From Trichopria drosophilae (lineage: Eukaryota > Arthropoda > Insecta > Hymenoptera > Diapriidae), in NCBI GenBank assembly GCA_030407085.1, contig CM059584.1:89268001-89332000 (forward strand): DNA of 64,000 bases. The letters are read 5' to 3'. Below the pieces are notes generated by a model. It was given only the letters and a program-made list of their open reading frames with translations. It was not told the DNA's origin and did no database searches. Shown here in pieces: positions 11,850 to 23,473 of this stretch. Both the position numbers and the translations under genes were made by a program. Within the stretch, counting starts at the first letter, position 1. Each line of letters starts with the position of its first letter.

Positions 11850-12623
11850 TTACAAAATTCAAATGAAATGAATATTATATGAACTTTTTATTAATATTTA
11901 TTCGCAAAATGTAGCGTAAAAAATTAAAAAACTTACATTTCATCACTGTATGCTGTTTCACTTTCCAGCGGTTAAAAATGAGAGATCTTAATTCGTTCGT
12001 AATGTCTTCAAATACGTTCAAATCTTTCGATTAGAAAATAAAATCTTTCAAATGTGCATTATAAACAACGTCTAAACAGTTTGTGCAGGGCTGGTGCGCG
12101 AGACAGGCCAGCGGCGGCGTCGCGGCGCGGCGACGCGCTCGACACTCGGAGTTGACGGAACAATCAATTTATTGCTAGAATGCATTAATATGTACCAATT
12201 TTTAAAAAATATGTATTTTATGGAAATTTTCCGAGGAATTCAATGGTATTTCTTAAAAATGTTTATTTTATGATGGCCACTATGTAAATTACATTTTAGA
12301 GATTGATTTGTTAAAAACTGTGGTAATTTGTTAACTTAGGTAACGGGAAAAAATTTTACTGGAAAGCTGAAGTTATTCCCTTCAAAATGCATACAAACAA
12401 AATTTTTCTACGATCAAATGTGACGGAGATATGATCATTTGAAAATGACCACAAAATAAAAACGTCAAAACTTAAAAAAAATCATATCTTCGATAAAAAA
12501 TTTTTTTTCGCAATTTCCTGATACACGTGTTCGCTTATTTTGTATCAGAAGCCCATATAAGAATTATGAAGCAATTTAAAAAATCGAAGGTCAAAAAGTG
12601 TTCCGCTTGTAAAAGAATGTCTC
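11850..12623 (-). repeat. Right terminal inverted repeat of the 7.93-kb transposon
   Basis: Inverted copy of 7927-8700 with only scattered differences, for example in the GC-rich block near 12110-12140. It lies about 140 bp beyond the natural stop of the transposase. Confidence 0.9.
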
Positions 12624-13417
12624 ATATGGGGCATTCCATACAGAGGGCAAACTTTGAGTTTCAGATTTTGTTCATAATTGGGCATTTTGATGTCTTTCGG
12701 GTGTAAATGAAGTTCATTTGCGGATTTTCCAAAATTTCAATTATTTTGCAAGATATCGTTAATTTGTCATTTTTTTTTATCTCGAAATCTATTGATGTGA
12801 GAATAAAAATTTTCCTACAAAAGTTGTGTAGAAAACATTGAAATTTAATAATATGTGTTAAAAAGATTAATAATATAAAAATATATATAGTTTTTAATAA
12901 TTTTGTTGTACCCGAAGTACATCATTTTTTTTTTCAAAATATTTTTAAATCGAAGCTCTAAATGTTCTTTAAAAACTGTGAAATTTTCAGAGACGCGTTT
13001 TTGTACATTTTCGAGAAATTAATTTTTGAAATTTTCGTTGCGGTGCCCGGTCTGTGCTTCTGACGTCGTACCGTCCGCAGGGTACTAAATATAGCTTTCC
13101 AAAGCATTTGCGACTTGTACGAAATCATTCTACATTCTCTTCTTCACATTAATTTCAATTTCTTATTAATATTACGACCCATTTCTTCACTACCCAGGAG
13201 GTAGGATGCATTCGGCGCGTTTTTGAAAAAAATAATCTAAAAAAATATGGTGGTGTCCCCATTAGGACTAATACACCGGCTTTTTCATTTTTTACACAAC
13301 TGTTATATTTAAAAGTAGAAATATGAAATATTGTTTGTATATAGGCAGTGAATAAATGTGAGACATTTAAGTATGTTAAATTAGTGACATTTAATATTTG
13401 CATTGAAATAGTTTTTA

Positions 13418-14085
13418 TTAAATATTTAATACAGAAGAAACACTGTCGTCGAAGCTTGAAACTGTTTTACATCGAATTGTATAATTCGTAAGTGAAATGA
13501 TAGAATGAAAACTATGTGTACCAGATAATGTTTTATAAGTTAAGAATCGTTGTACTAAAAACGCTTTTACTTCGTTATGCTCCTCATTTGAACAAAAGTC
13601 AAACGATATTGTGTCAAATTTGTGTTCAACCAAGTCGAAAAATGCTTTTGGAGTTGAAATAGGTACAGTATCTGGTCTACGTAAACTTTCACGTCTAACG
13701 TACCTTTTTTACTGTACTACCAATTCCATCGCAAGCATTTTTTCCCGTGAGTTTTAGCAAAAAAGTGGTATTCGGCTTTTATACCAAAATCATGAAAATG
13801 ATACACTAAATTACGAAAATTCTTTTTATTTTTATATTGCGATGCGCCTCCATCCGAGGAATATTACATTTTTTTTATTTTATTTGATCCATAGAAATGC
13901 AATCCAAGAAATTAATTTTTTTTTAAATAGGTAAACATCTTCAGTGGAGTGTTCAGTATTTTCTGAAATTAAAACATAACTTTCAAATGTGCATGTGTTA
14001 CAATAATCTTGAGCAGACTGATAAATGATGAAAGGATTCTACTATTGAACAAAATAGTGCAGTGAGAAATTAATAGCAAACTTCA
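13418..14085 (-). pseudogene. C-terminal remnant of long-TIR-family transposase
   Basis: Reading the minus strand from about 14000: SYVLISENTEHSTEDVYLFK, then YSSDGGASQYKNKKNFRNL and KAEYHFFAKTHGK (about 13865-13755), matching the YFSDGAGAQYKN...HFFPTSHGK block of the copy at 9-11.7 kb. A frameshift follows at about 13750, after which ACDGIGSTVKK continues. The end, 13640-13421, reads KAFFDLVEHKFDTISFDFC...LSGTHSFHSI, collinear with the C-terminus of the other copies. The second and third conserved aspartates are present; the first and the zinc-finger region are missing. Non-functional. Confidence 0.75.
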
Positions 14086-14404
14086 GGATTTGGCCTAATG
14101 GAGATACTACCATTTTTTTACTTATTTTTTAAAACATGTAGGATGGTGAGGAAATGGGAAATAATATTAATAAGAAATTCGAAAAATGCTTTGGAAAGCT
14201 ATATTTAGTACCCTGCGGGTGGTCCGATGTCAACCGCACGGACCGGACCCCGCAACGAAAATTTCAAAAATTAATTTCTCGAAAATGTCAAAAAACGCGT
14301 CTCTGAAAATTTGACAGTTTTTAAAGAACATTTAGAGCTTCAATTTTAAAATATGTTGAAAAAAATGATGTACTTAGGGTACCAAAAAATTATTAAAAAT
14401 TTAA

Positions 14405-15352
14405 TTTTTAAATTGTGACGTAGTCACAGCTCGAGCCGGTAACTCTAACCGGGGAGAGCATTCCGGGGGAATCCTTCCCCCTATTCGCCGCTGCTCTCGC
14501 CCGCCGTACCGGGGATACGCTTCATGGAGGTTTAGACCTCCCCGCCGTCGCTCCTCTAGGTAGTCGCCGTCGGGAGTTCCTCCCCCACAGACGGAGCCGA
14601 GTGACGCCGGGACTTTTCTCTCTTTCTCTCCGCAAATGGAAGCCGAGCCGATTGACTCGATCGAGTATCTCTCTCTCTCCCTCTCCGAAGGAGAAGTCGG
14701 TACGAGCGGGCGGCGCGGCCGCCGCGCTTCTCCCTCCTTCCACAAATCACCCCCCAGCATCGGGCCCCGAGGTGGCGCTGGAGCGCCTTCACGGACAGAG
14801 AGGATCGACGGAGACGCCATTCTGTCGCGGACCGCGAGATCTTACAGAGCAAATCAGTGTACTATTCGCGTAGCAGCAAAATTTGTGCGTGGAGTGCGAC
14901 CTAGAACTGTGACAAATCCGAAAAAAGTGCTCTCTGGAGATTACGCGTCGGGGGCAAGGACCCTTCTAGTGCTTGGCGACTCCCTGGTACCGAGGAGGAT
15001 AGGCCTTCAGCCAAGGATCCAGCAGCTCCTCCAGTCCGTTCCCGGGACATCTGACGCCACCCTCAACGCACTTACAGCGAACCGTGAGTCGCCCATCGGG
15101 CCATAAATTTTTATGTACCGCGGTGAAAGCCTTCAGTGGTTCCCTCGATAAATCCCCTTTTTTTGTGTTGCGATTCGCGTTTTGTGTTTTCCGTGCTTGG
15201 ATATTTCCTTCGGTCATCTGTAAGGAACTATCCCTATCGCGAGATTGAAGCCCGTGACCAATTACGTAGACAAAATAAATTCAATCTTAGACCAATCATT
15301 TTGTGTCGAAAAATTATTTTGCGTTTACCCTCCCAAGGAGGGGTTATAAAAT
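14405..15352. mobile_element. GC-rich 0.95-kb insertion of unknown type inside a TIR
   Basis: Alignment of the two TIRs of the host element shows that this block is extra. It starts near TGTGACGTAGTCACAGC and ends near GGAGGGGTTATAAAA. Similar strings flank it (TTATTAAAAATTTA before, TTAATTAAAAACTTA after), which could be a 14-15-bp target-site duplication or just the locally repetitive TIR. It is much richer in G+C than anything nearby and carries open frames on both strands that look like compositional by-products. A solo LTR or a retroposed sequence are the main options. TG is present at the left end but no CA at the right, which argues against a simple LTR. Confidence 0.5.
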
Positions 15353-15621
15353 AAATTAATTAAAAACTTATTAATAAAAAAATATTATTAATCTTTTTAA
15401 CAGAACTTTTGTGGGAACCATTTTTTTCTAACATCAATAGATATCGAGATAAAAATTAATTTAAAAAAATGACCAAAATATTCAATTATCAATATCTTGC
15501 AAAATAATTGAAATTTTGGAAAATCGGCAAATGTACTTCAAGTACACCCTAAAGACATCAAAATGACCAATTATGAAGAAAATCTAAGACTCAAAGTTTG
15601 CCCTCTGTATGGAATGCCCCA

Positions 15622-16246
15622 TACAGGGTGCGTGCGTACGATCCTGACATAGGGCATACCATGTTAAAGATAGTGCGTTCCTGATTGTCCAGTTCCAGCC
15701 CACACAGTTCTCCCCATTGGCCGCGCGAGAGCAGGGAATGACTGAAACTACAGATGCGAGTACTGCCTTCACCGTTCAGTACTTCAGTCAGCCACATTCA
15801 GTAATTCAGCCTGAAGTAAACATTGAGTCAAAAGATCGTAGTAGATGTAATTTTCCTACGTTGAATTTTGTAAATTCACACACCTGTAAGAAAGTTACAA
15901 CGTGGTGTAGTGAATTTGTAGTAAATTAACAACATTATGCGAAGGAAAATTACAACGGGTTGAAAAATTACCACAATTAATAGGCTATTTACATTTACTT
16001 TTTTTTATAATGCAGTAAAATTGCATCTACGATCTTTTATCGTGCACTCATTGTGTACTTCAGGCTGAATTACTGAATGCGGCTGACAAAAGTACTGAAC
16101 AGTGAAGGCAGTACTCGAATCTCCAGTCCATGCTCTCTCGCTGCCAATGGGGAGAACCGTACGGGCTAGAACTGGCCAATCAGGAACGCTCTACCCTTAA
16201 CATGGCATACCCTATGTTCAGATCGTACGCACGCACCTTGTATGTC
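15622..16246. mobile_element. Palindromic MITE, 0.6 kb
   Basis: Arms of about 220 bp (15622-15850 and 16020-16246) are inverted copies at roughly 85-90% by eye, beginning ATACAGGGTGCGTGCGTACG and ending with the complement. The middle is AT-rich and non-coding. It sits directly at the right end of the previous transposon (AT junction). The terminal string ATACAGGGTG is shared with the giant inverted repeat at 17170. Confidence 0.75.
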
Positions 16247-17169
16247 TTTACGTTAAAACCAAAGACTACAGATGGCCTGAAGGAACGAATCGTTGCGTTT
16301 GGGTGTACACCCAAGTTGTTCGATTCTTACCCGTTCGAGTTTCGATCGATTGCAAGTAGGGTGGTAAGCGTGTCCCTAGGACTCCCTAGTATCTTGCTCA
16401 GTTTAACTGAATACATACTGAACTGAAGTTACAGACAACGATTGTGACAAAGATTAACGACATCCTAATTAGATGTTAAAAGTCTTAAAAGAGTTGATTG
16501 ATGTAATTTTGTCACGTAATAAATCATTATTTGACTATTTTCATAAAAAAATGAACATATTTATAACTTTTTGATAAACGTTATCTTAATTACTATCAGA
16601 AATATTTAGTTATTTTTATTCCAATAGTATGAAGTATTATACCTATACCTAAAACTGGTATAATAAGGGATTTTGCAGCGACAGCCACGTATTACTTGAT
16701 TCTAAAAACTGTTTAGACGTGACAGAAAGTCTTAGAGGATTTTCGGGTGTTCTAATACCTATTGAACAGTGTAATTTTTAGGTTGTGTACCAATCAGGAA
16801 AAATGCGAAAAAACGTTTTTTTTTTTTAAATTTGAGCATGTTCCGGTTTGAAAATAATAATTCTAACATCGGCATACGAAAGTACGGGGAAAAGTACACA
16901 AAAAATTATTATTTAGAAGTTGGCCAAATATGACCTTCATAACCTAAAATATCATTGAAAAATTCAAGAATTTTTTGCGGCTCCGGTTTAGACCCGAAAA
17001 ATCTGACAAAAATCAGGTTTTCTCACTCGAAAACAGATGTTTATGAATTTTTTTCAGATTATTTGGATCAAACAGCAGAGCAAGAATTTTGTTTCTAAAA
17101 AACACGTTTTTTACGATAAGAGCAACCTATTACCACCTAGGGGGCTGAAAATTTGGCTAAAGGGGTTTT
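16247..17169. other. Intergenic spacer, no gene seen
   Basis: AT-rich DNA with no supported coding frame. A GGGTGTACACCCAA palindrome at about 16299-16312, followed by GTTCGATTCTTACCCG, resembles the ends of the small foldback element at 45349. A poly-T tract lies near 16820. Confidence 0.4.
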
Positions 17170-18718
17170 TATACAGGGTGTATCCAAAACACCGGAATCG
17201 ACCTACATCCGGAGTAAGTTTTTTTTTTTTTTGGAATCGAATGGCGCTGGAAATAATTGTCTGGAATGTAGGTTTTTTTTTTAATTGAACGTTAAAAACA
17301 TATTTATTTCGAGGGGATTGCCTCAGCGAAACAATTGAGACAAAGTACGATCGGCCTTTGTGCTCTGTTTTAGTTCGTTCGCGGGATTCGTTGACAATTG
17401 AAAATCAAATTCATAATTCCCGGGAGGGCAGGTTCGAACTGACAACTGATGGCAGGCGATTTCTAACCAATATTACCAAGCCCATTCGTAGAAAGGAACG
17501 ACTTGATTAATTTATGTACTAACCTTACTCTTTTCGTCGCACAGGATACTGAAGCGCTATTAAGTAATAAATTGCCGCGCATAAAAAATAAAACATTGTC
17601 GGTTTTAAAAACATGCAAAATAGTATAAAACGAAATTTTTTTTATGCGCTTGGGTTTAAATTATTAAGAATTAAATAAATTAACAATTTTCGGCCTGTTT
17701 CGCATGCTTTGTATTATTGCGAATTTGAAAATTATTCTCCCTATTGACATAAATTTATGGTAAATATTTGAGCAAAAATGTGCGGAATTTCCGAGAAATT
17801 TTAAAGTATTAAACGAAAAAAATCGCCTACACAGATATAAAAGTTGGTATAACGAACTAAATGGTTGATCCAACCAACAGTTGGTTATTCCAACTAACTT
17901 TTTTTTTTCACGTACGAGATTCAGCAAACGAAAATTAATTGCCTTTATCGGGAAAAAAAAATGGCACGCAAAAAAAAAATGTAACATTTTCTTTATTTAA
18001 AAAAAAATTAAATTACTAATTTTTGTAAAAACAGAAATGGTCAAAATCTTATTAGAAATACATAAATCATGCATGGCTCCTGAATATTCAAAAAAAATCA
18101 CGCGTGATACGGAATATTTAAAATACAATTTACAATCAACAATGACTTATGAATTTAATAAAAATAAATCATATAAAAATAAATTATCAATTGAAGGGAA
18201 ATAATCACAATTAAAAATGAATTAGGAATTCAAGTAAAAATAGTCATAATGAAAAATTAATTATAAATTCTAGTAAAAAATAATCATAATAAAAAATGAA
18301 TTATTAATCGAAATTAAAAAAGTCACGAAATGATTACAAATTTAAAATGAATATTCAAGAAATTATCTGTATAACAGTACACACGGTGTTGATCCTGCTG
18401 TTGCCAATCATGGGGGCTGGATGACACACTCCGTAATGTTTCGTGATTTTATCTGAAATATTTTAATGTTTTTATCCAGAGATGAGCATAATTTGACTAG
18501 TAATACAGAAATTCAAAAACTATTCATGGATCCGGAATATTAAAAAAAGAAGAATCATTTCAGGCAAGGCAAGGATATTCAAAATACAATTCAATTTCAA
18601 TAATGAATTATGAATTTAAAAAGATTTTAATTCATAATTTATTTTTCACGACGATTTTTTATTATGACAATCTGTAAAATCGCCGCGAACGACAAAGTGA
18701 TGCGTTCGTACACTAAAG
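17170..18718 (+). repeat. Left arm of giant inverted repeat
   Basis: Starts at the TATACAGGGTG terminus. It includes subrepeat A (about 17690-18010), subrepeat B (about 18050-18640) and, at the inner end, a 52-bp inverted BEL LTR fragment (18667-18718). Confidence 0.8.
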
Positions 18719-19345
18719 TTTCTCTTGGCCAAACTTAGATCTGATTAGTTTTTGGAGACAATGCATACTAGATTATGGGGAGGTTTAACAAAAAAATGCT
18801 CAAAAAACACGTTTTTTCCATTTTTTAACAAAAAATACAAATCGTACAAAAAAATGTTTTAAACAAAAAATATAGAGCATCGAATTCTCTACAAAAAAGG
18901 TTATATTCATTTCTTCGTAAAATCAACGATAATGCCGTAAAAAGCAAATTAACATGAAATTAACATAAATTGTACATACACATATACAATGCATATGTAT
19001 GTATATTATATACATTACATGAAAAATAGAGACACAGAGGACGCAGGGGAGTGAGGCGGGTATCAGGGGGGGGGGGGCATAAAAAAATATTCACTGTAAT
19101 GTTGGTGTCGGGTAGCCATGGGGAGGTGGTAGCGTAATATAAATAAAATAAACCGTAATATATATGTGGGAAACCGAAGTATCCCACATATAAAAAAATT
19201 TATTTCCTGCACCCCGGCCTGTCAAAAACTCGACTAAACCGCGTTTTTTTAAGCATCAGTGTGAACAAGACGTGCTCATTTATCAGTGCTTCGGCTGACC
19301 TGCGGTCGGGGTCGAAGTTTTGAAAATGCTCATTTTCAATTTTAA
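18719..19345. other. Spacer, no gene seen
   Basis: AT-rich with an 11-G run at about 19067-19077 and TATATA-rich tracts around 18970-19015. No coding frame is supported. Confidence 0.4.
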
Positions 19346-19790
19346 TATAGGGTGAATATGCCAATGAATGGACGATTTTCTACATATTTCTATTTCTTAT
19401 GAATGTATGGTGCACAACATGCAACAAAATACATATTTTTATGTTCTTTGAACATTCAAAACAATATTTACAGTACTATTGATCTTCCAGTGTTTATTAT
19501 TTTGTAAAATCAAAGCAAAGTTTTAAAGCCATCCAAAACTGGTACTGAAAACTTCCCATTTTGATTAACCCGTCTATTCATTGGGGTTTAGCGGATTTTG
19601 TTACAAACGTATGAAGACGAGGTTAATAATTAAATAAAATCAAAGGTTGAACTACACGGTCATAAAGAGCAGAGTCTAACTATTCTAATGGTGGTATCAT
19701 AATTAAATTTTCATAAAAGAATTCAAAAGTTACAATCGATCAAAGTGAGAAAAATGCTTAACCGTCCATTCATTGGCATATTTACCCTAT
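19346..19790. mobile_element. TTAA-flanked MITE (piggyBac-like)
   Basis: The left end TATAGGGTGAATATGCCAAT and right end ATTGGCATATTTACCCTAT are inverted copies. TTAA lies directly outside both (19342-19345 and 19791-19794), the target duplication typical of piggyBac-type elements. An internal motif, GTCTATTCATTGGGGT, repeats the TIR imperfectly in the middle. It is 445 bp and non-coding. Confidence 0.7.
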
Positions 19791-19794
19791 TTAA

Positions 19795-20140
19795 GGAACA
19801 AGATATTGTTACAATATATGTATAGAAACTACTCGAACCTAACGATGCTAGAACTACCCTCTGCCGCCTTCTTTCCTGGCAGTGTTAAAATGGGAATATT
19901 CCCGGAAGCATCAGCCTTTCGTCAGGGAACTGCAATACGAATTTAGCCAAATTGTAGGCACCCGGGTCGAAGGCATCTAGTTTTTCTTACTTTCGGTGTA
20001 TAAATTTACTTACACTATGATACCTTGATTTTCTTGATAGTGGAGAATTTTGAAGCCGACGTTTGTGTATTCGAACATAACTCTATTTACAAGAAGATGA
20101 CAAAGTTTGTACAAGTTTTTTCAAATTTCCGTGATTTTTT
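19795..20140. other. Spacer, no gene seen
   Basis: No coding frame or repeat relationship is recognised in this 350-bp stretch. Confidence 0.35.
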
Positions 20141-20149
20141 CTTATAATT

Positions 20150-21035
20150 CATTAGGCATAACTTTTTCGAAATCATAAATAATTCATGGCTCCTGAAAAT
20201 TAAAAAAAAATTATTATTTGTAACGCGCGACAAGGAATATTCAAAATATAATTAACAATCAATAATAACTTATTAATTTTAAAAAGATAAATCATAAGTA
20301 AAAATGAATTACGAATTGAAGTGAAAATAATAATAATTGAAAATGAATTAGGGATGGAACTAAAAACAGTAAAAATAAAAAACAAATTTTGAATTCAAGT
20401 AAAAAATAGTCATAATTAAAAATGAATTCTGAATTGAAATAAAAATAATCATAATTGAAAAATGAATTATGAATTGAAATAAAAAAAAATCGAATGTCAT
20501 GAAATGATTATGAATTTAAAATGAATATTCGAGAAATTATCTGTATAACAGCACCCACGACTTTCTTCCCGCAGTCGCCAGTCGTGGGGGCTAGATGACA
20601 CACTCCGTAATGTTTCACGATTTCATCTCAAATATTTGTATGTTTTTATCCAGAGATGGGCATAATTTGACGAGTAATATGGAAATTAAAAAATCATTAA
20701 TGGACTTTAAATATTATAGAAACAAATTGTAACTACAAATTTCATTCAGCACGCTTGAAACTTACGTTAATTCTTATCCATAATGACAAAAATTTATGGC
20801 AAACATTTAAGCATAAAAGTGTGGAATTTTCAAGAAAATTTAATTGATTTATTTTTATAAAATCTACCGCAATTTTGTTAATAATGAAGAATTTTTTAAA
20901 TTTCCAACGATTTTTAAAGGGTACAAAATTGACTCTAAGATTTAACAAACAAAAATTAATAGTCTACATCAGGTAAAAAAAATGGCACGAGAAACAAACA
21001 TCTTTTAACGTTCTTTTATTTTTATCCTTAAAAAT
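20150..21035 (+). repeat. Internal copies of subrepeats B and A
   Basis: 20150-20710 is a diverged direct copy of 18050-18640 (shared order: ATGGCTCCTGAA, repeated ATGAATTANGAATTGAA blocks, GATGACACACTCCGTAATGT). 20725-21035 is a diverged direct copy of 17690-18010 (AAATTTATGG..AAAATGTGG.., ending near AAAAAATGGCACG). The order is B then A, reversed relative to the arm, as expected if the region derives from a tandem A-B-A-B array. Confidence 0.65.
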
Positions 21036-21820
21036 TCTTGTATTGTTAAAAATTATCTTTCTGAAATTCGGAATAACACGTGTCCTCTTATTTTCTTTGC
21101 AGAATGTCATATTCAATCGCCTGCTACATCTAAAATTTTCTCCTCCCCGTCCTGCTTAATCTGAAATAGATTAGATCTCAATAATATGAACTTCAAAACA
21201 ATGCGAATATTTTAGTTTGAAGCACAATGCTATACATCCGTTTGTAATTGTGCCAACATTGGCCATTAATATTTTCAATATTTGATACATTTGTATGAAA
21301 TATACTTAGCAGCGATGGTGAACTCTAAAATCGAGGTTTTAAAGAGTTGTAAGACGAATGAACTTTAAATTTGAAGAATATTTACTTCAAGTAAATATTT
21401 ATTTAAAAACTGTATTTGACTGCATTTATTTACAGTATTTTCAAGGATTAAGAAACTATTACTAATACTCATACTTTCAAAGTCCATCTCGTTATATTTT
21501 CTTATTTTTAAAAATCGCAAGTCTCCGAGCAACAATTGATTTCGAAATCTATCCAAACGAATACTTCAAAATTTGTAAATCTATTATTGAACCATTCAAT
21601 CGGTCTTTATTTAGCTATAAATTTTGTGGAAAGCGTATATTATTTCCGTCCGTTTAGCGCTGTATACATTAAGAACATTTTCGTGGTTTACTTACAAGAA
21701 TACAAGAGAAAACACATTGACGAGTCAATATTAAAGTGAATTCGAATTTTACGCAATTGCAAAATTGCTCCTTCACCACGGTAAAGATTGCATATTAATT
21801 TAAACCAAAGCGAATAATTC
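21036..21820. other. Spacer, no gene seen
   Basis: AT-rich, with short open frames only and nothing resembling a domain. It interrupts the repeat array. Confidence 0.35.
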
Positions 21821-21824
21821 TTAT

Positions 21825-22110
21825 TAATTATGAATTCTAGTAAAAAACAGTCTTAATTATAAATGAATGATGAATTCAAGTAAAAATAATCGTAATTGAT
21901 AATGAACTATTCATCGAAATTAAAAAATCGAAAGTAACGAAATGACTACGAATTTAAAATGAACATTCACGAAATTATATGTATAACAGCACACACGACG
22001 TTTGTCCTGCAGTCGCCAATCGTGGGGTCTAGATGACACACTCCGTAATGTTTTGTGATTTTATCTAAAATATTTTTATCCACAAATGGGTATTCGTAGA
22101 TTTCACGCCC
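21825..22110 (+). repeat. Third partial copy of subrepeat B
   Basis: Direct, diverged copy of part of 18200-18490, including the block GATGACACACTCCGTAATGT near 22034. It ends shortly before the BEL LTR. Confidence 0.65.
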
Positions 22111-22391
22111 TTAGAGTCTTAGTATGTGGATTTTGAATTATGCATTTCTTCCTGCAAAAGGGGGTATAATCACGCGTGTTCAAAAAGGCTTCAAATAATC
22201 GTTAGATTTTTTAAATAAATGATCTACTGTGATATTTTCCGATTTCACGTCCCTAGAGGCTCAGTACGTGAATTTTTAAGTTTACATTTCTCCTAGCAGA
22301 TAAGATTTATAAACTTGCATGTTCAAAATCTTTTATGTGAAAAATCTAATGAATACTTGGAGCGGTTTCGAACGCGCGAGATTATACCCTC

Positions 22392-22773
22392 TGTTGCATT
22401 ATGCGTTTGAATATTTCGCGCGAATCTATTAATTGCTTTAGTGTACGAAAGCATCACTTTGTCGTTCGCGGCGATTTTACAGATTGTTTGGCGCATGCGT
22501 GCGGCGCCCAATCCGATTCGGTTCAATCACGCAATCGATGTGTGAGCAAGTTAGTAGCATAACAGACTCTGAACGATCTATATACGCAAATCGATAAAAG
22601 AATTTAATTCGTTGTATCTCAGTGTGCTCAATAAAGCAAAGTACTGTGGAATTAGATCCTGTGCCAATTCATTGGAACTCGGTTCCCTCGTCGCAGTTTT
22701 TTCTCACTCTCTCTCACTTTCTCGCATGTGAAGACGCTCACGATTCGGCGTACACCTAACCCATTCAAGAACA
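22392..22773 (+). repeat. BEL 5' LTR (382 bp)
   Basis: Begins TGTTGCATTATGCGTTTGAA and ends CCCATTCAAGAACA. Contains AATAAA at about 22630 (CTCAATAAAGC), the likely poly(A) signal. The same first 96 bases occur at 28848-28943. Confidence 0.85.
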
Positions 22774-22775
22774 TT

Positions 22776-22794
22776 TGGCGATCCTGCCAGGATC
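22776..22794 (+). other. BEL primer-binding site
   Basis: TGGCGATCCTGCCAGGATC starts two bases after the LTR; the initial TGG pairs with a tRNA CCA end. The same string follows the LTR of the second BEL copy (35771). The complement resembles the 3' end of an arginine tRNA, a weak assignment made from memory. Confidence 0.65.
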
Positions 22795-23473
22795 GTGACG
22801 GATTTTGTGTGTGAGTGCCCTAGTGAATAACACGAATACTCTGTGATACATTCATTTTTTACGCTCTTTGTGCTGTGCGATTTCGAACATTTAATTTCTT
22901 CGAAAACGTGCCCGCCATATTGGCCACGCTACGCTTCGAAAACCGCCATTTTGAGGACGCTTCTTCTTCATGCGCTTGCTGCTCCCCTCCAGTGCCGATT
23001 CTCCGCTCGCCGCCGTATTCAGCCGCCGCTAGACCAGGCCGTCACCGCTGCCGCTCGGGCCCCGACGTTCGCCAATACCTCGACGCTCCAGTGGATTCTT
23101 CGATAGCAGTTGAGCCTCGCCACGTTGTTGTTTCTCCGACGTTCGCTGTGAAACCGAACCCTGCTTTACGACGTGTACTCCAGCTGCCATTGCTTCGTTG
23201 CTGTGTGGATCCTCGGTACTGCCAGTGAATTTCAACAGCTTGGATCAATCTTCAGTCTTTATTAGAGAAATTCACGTTAGCGACGCAGCCTCGACATTAT
23301 CGACATCACTCTGCTTGGTCGGTAACTTCTTTCTAATTTTAGTCGAACCAGTTTTTGATACGGTTTGAGATTTTTTCAAATTTTAATATTTGGATTGATT
23401 CGTGATATCTTATAAAATTCGAGTTAATGATTCAAATTCTAAATAGTACAAGTTTTCAATTGTTTTCACTTTC
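22795..23473 (+). other. BEL 5' leader
   Basis: About 0.7 kb between the primer-binding site and gag, GC-richer than the flanks (22900-23230). The overlapping open frames on both strands show no domain and are treated as untranslated leader. Confidence 0.55.

Larger units (their letters stand above)
7927..12623 (+). mobile_element. Near-intact 4.7-kb transposon with 774-bp TIRs, unnamed DDE-like family
   Basis: The ends are GAGACATTCTTTTACAAGCG at 7927 and its complement ending at 12623. The TIRs (7927-8700 and 11850-12623) are almost identical over their full length, including a GC-rich block near 8410-8455. ATAT lies immediately outside both ends (7923-7926 and 12624-12627), consistent with a short AT/TA target-site duplication whose exact length is ambiguous because the string is palindromic. 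The interior carries one spliced plus-strand transposase gene. High TIR identity and only one obvious lesion in the gene indicate a young insertion. A decayed member of the same family begins four bases beyond the right end. Confidence 0.9.
12628..15620 (-). mobile_element. Older member of the same long-TIR family, minus strand, interrupted
   Basis: GGGGCATTCCATACAGAGGG starts at 12628 and its complement ends at 15620. AT lies outside both ends. The TIRs extend inward to about 13206 on the left and from about 14135 on the right. The right arm is split by a foreign GC-rich insertion at 14405-15352. The TIR sequence is unrelated to that of the 7.93-kb element, but the interior encodes the C-terminal part of the same transposase type on the minus strand. 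The N-terminal half of the gene is missing, so this is a deletion derivative. Mismatches between the arms are more frequent than in its neighbour, so it is older. Confidence 0.8.

Noticed and set aside
7927..12623. Assignment to the P-element or hAT superfamily
   Set aside because: No THAP domain, no hAT dimerisation motif and no 8-bp target duplication; only the long TIRs recall P-type Galileo.
14401..15106. Overlapping frames of 70-156 codons on both strands
   Set aside because: GC-rich composition yields few stops; frames overlap on opposite strands with low-complexity Ser/Arg content and no domain.
22843..23248. ORFs between the BEL primer-binding site and gag
   Set aside because: Four overlapping frames on two strands without domains; position fits the untranslated leader.
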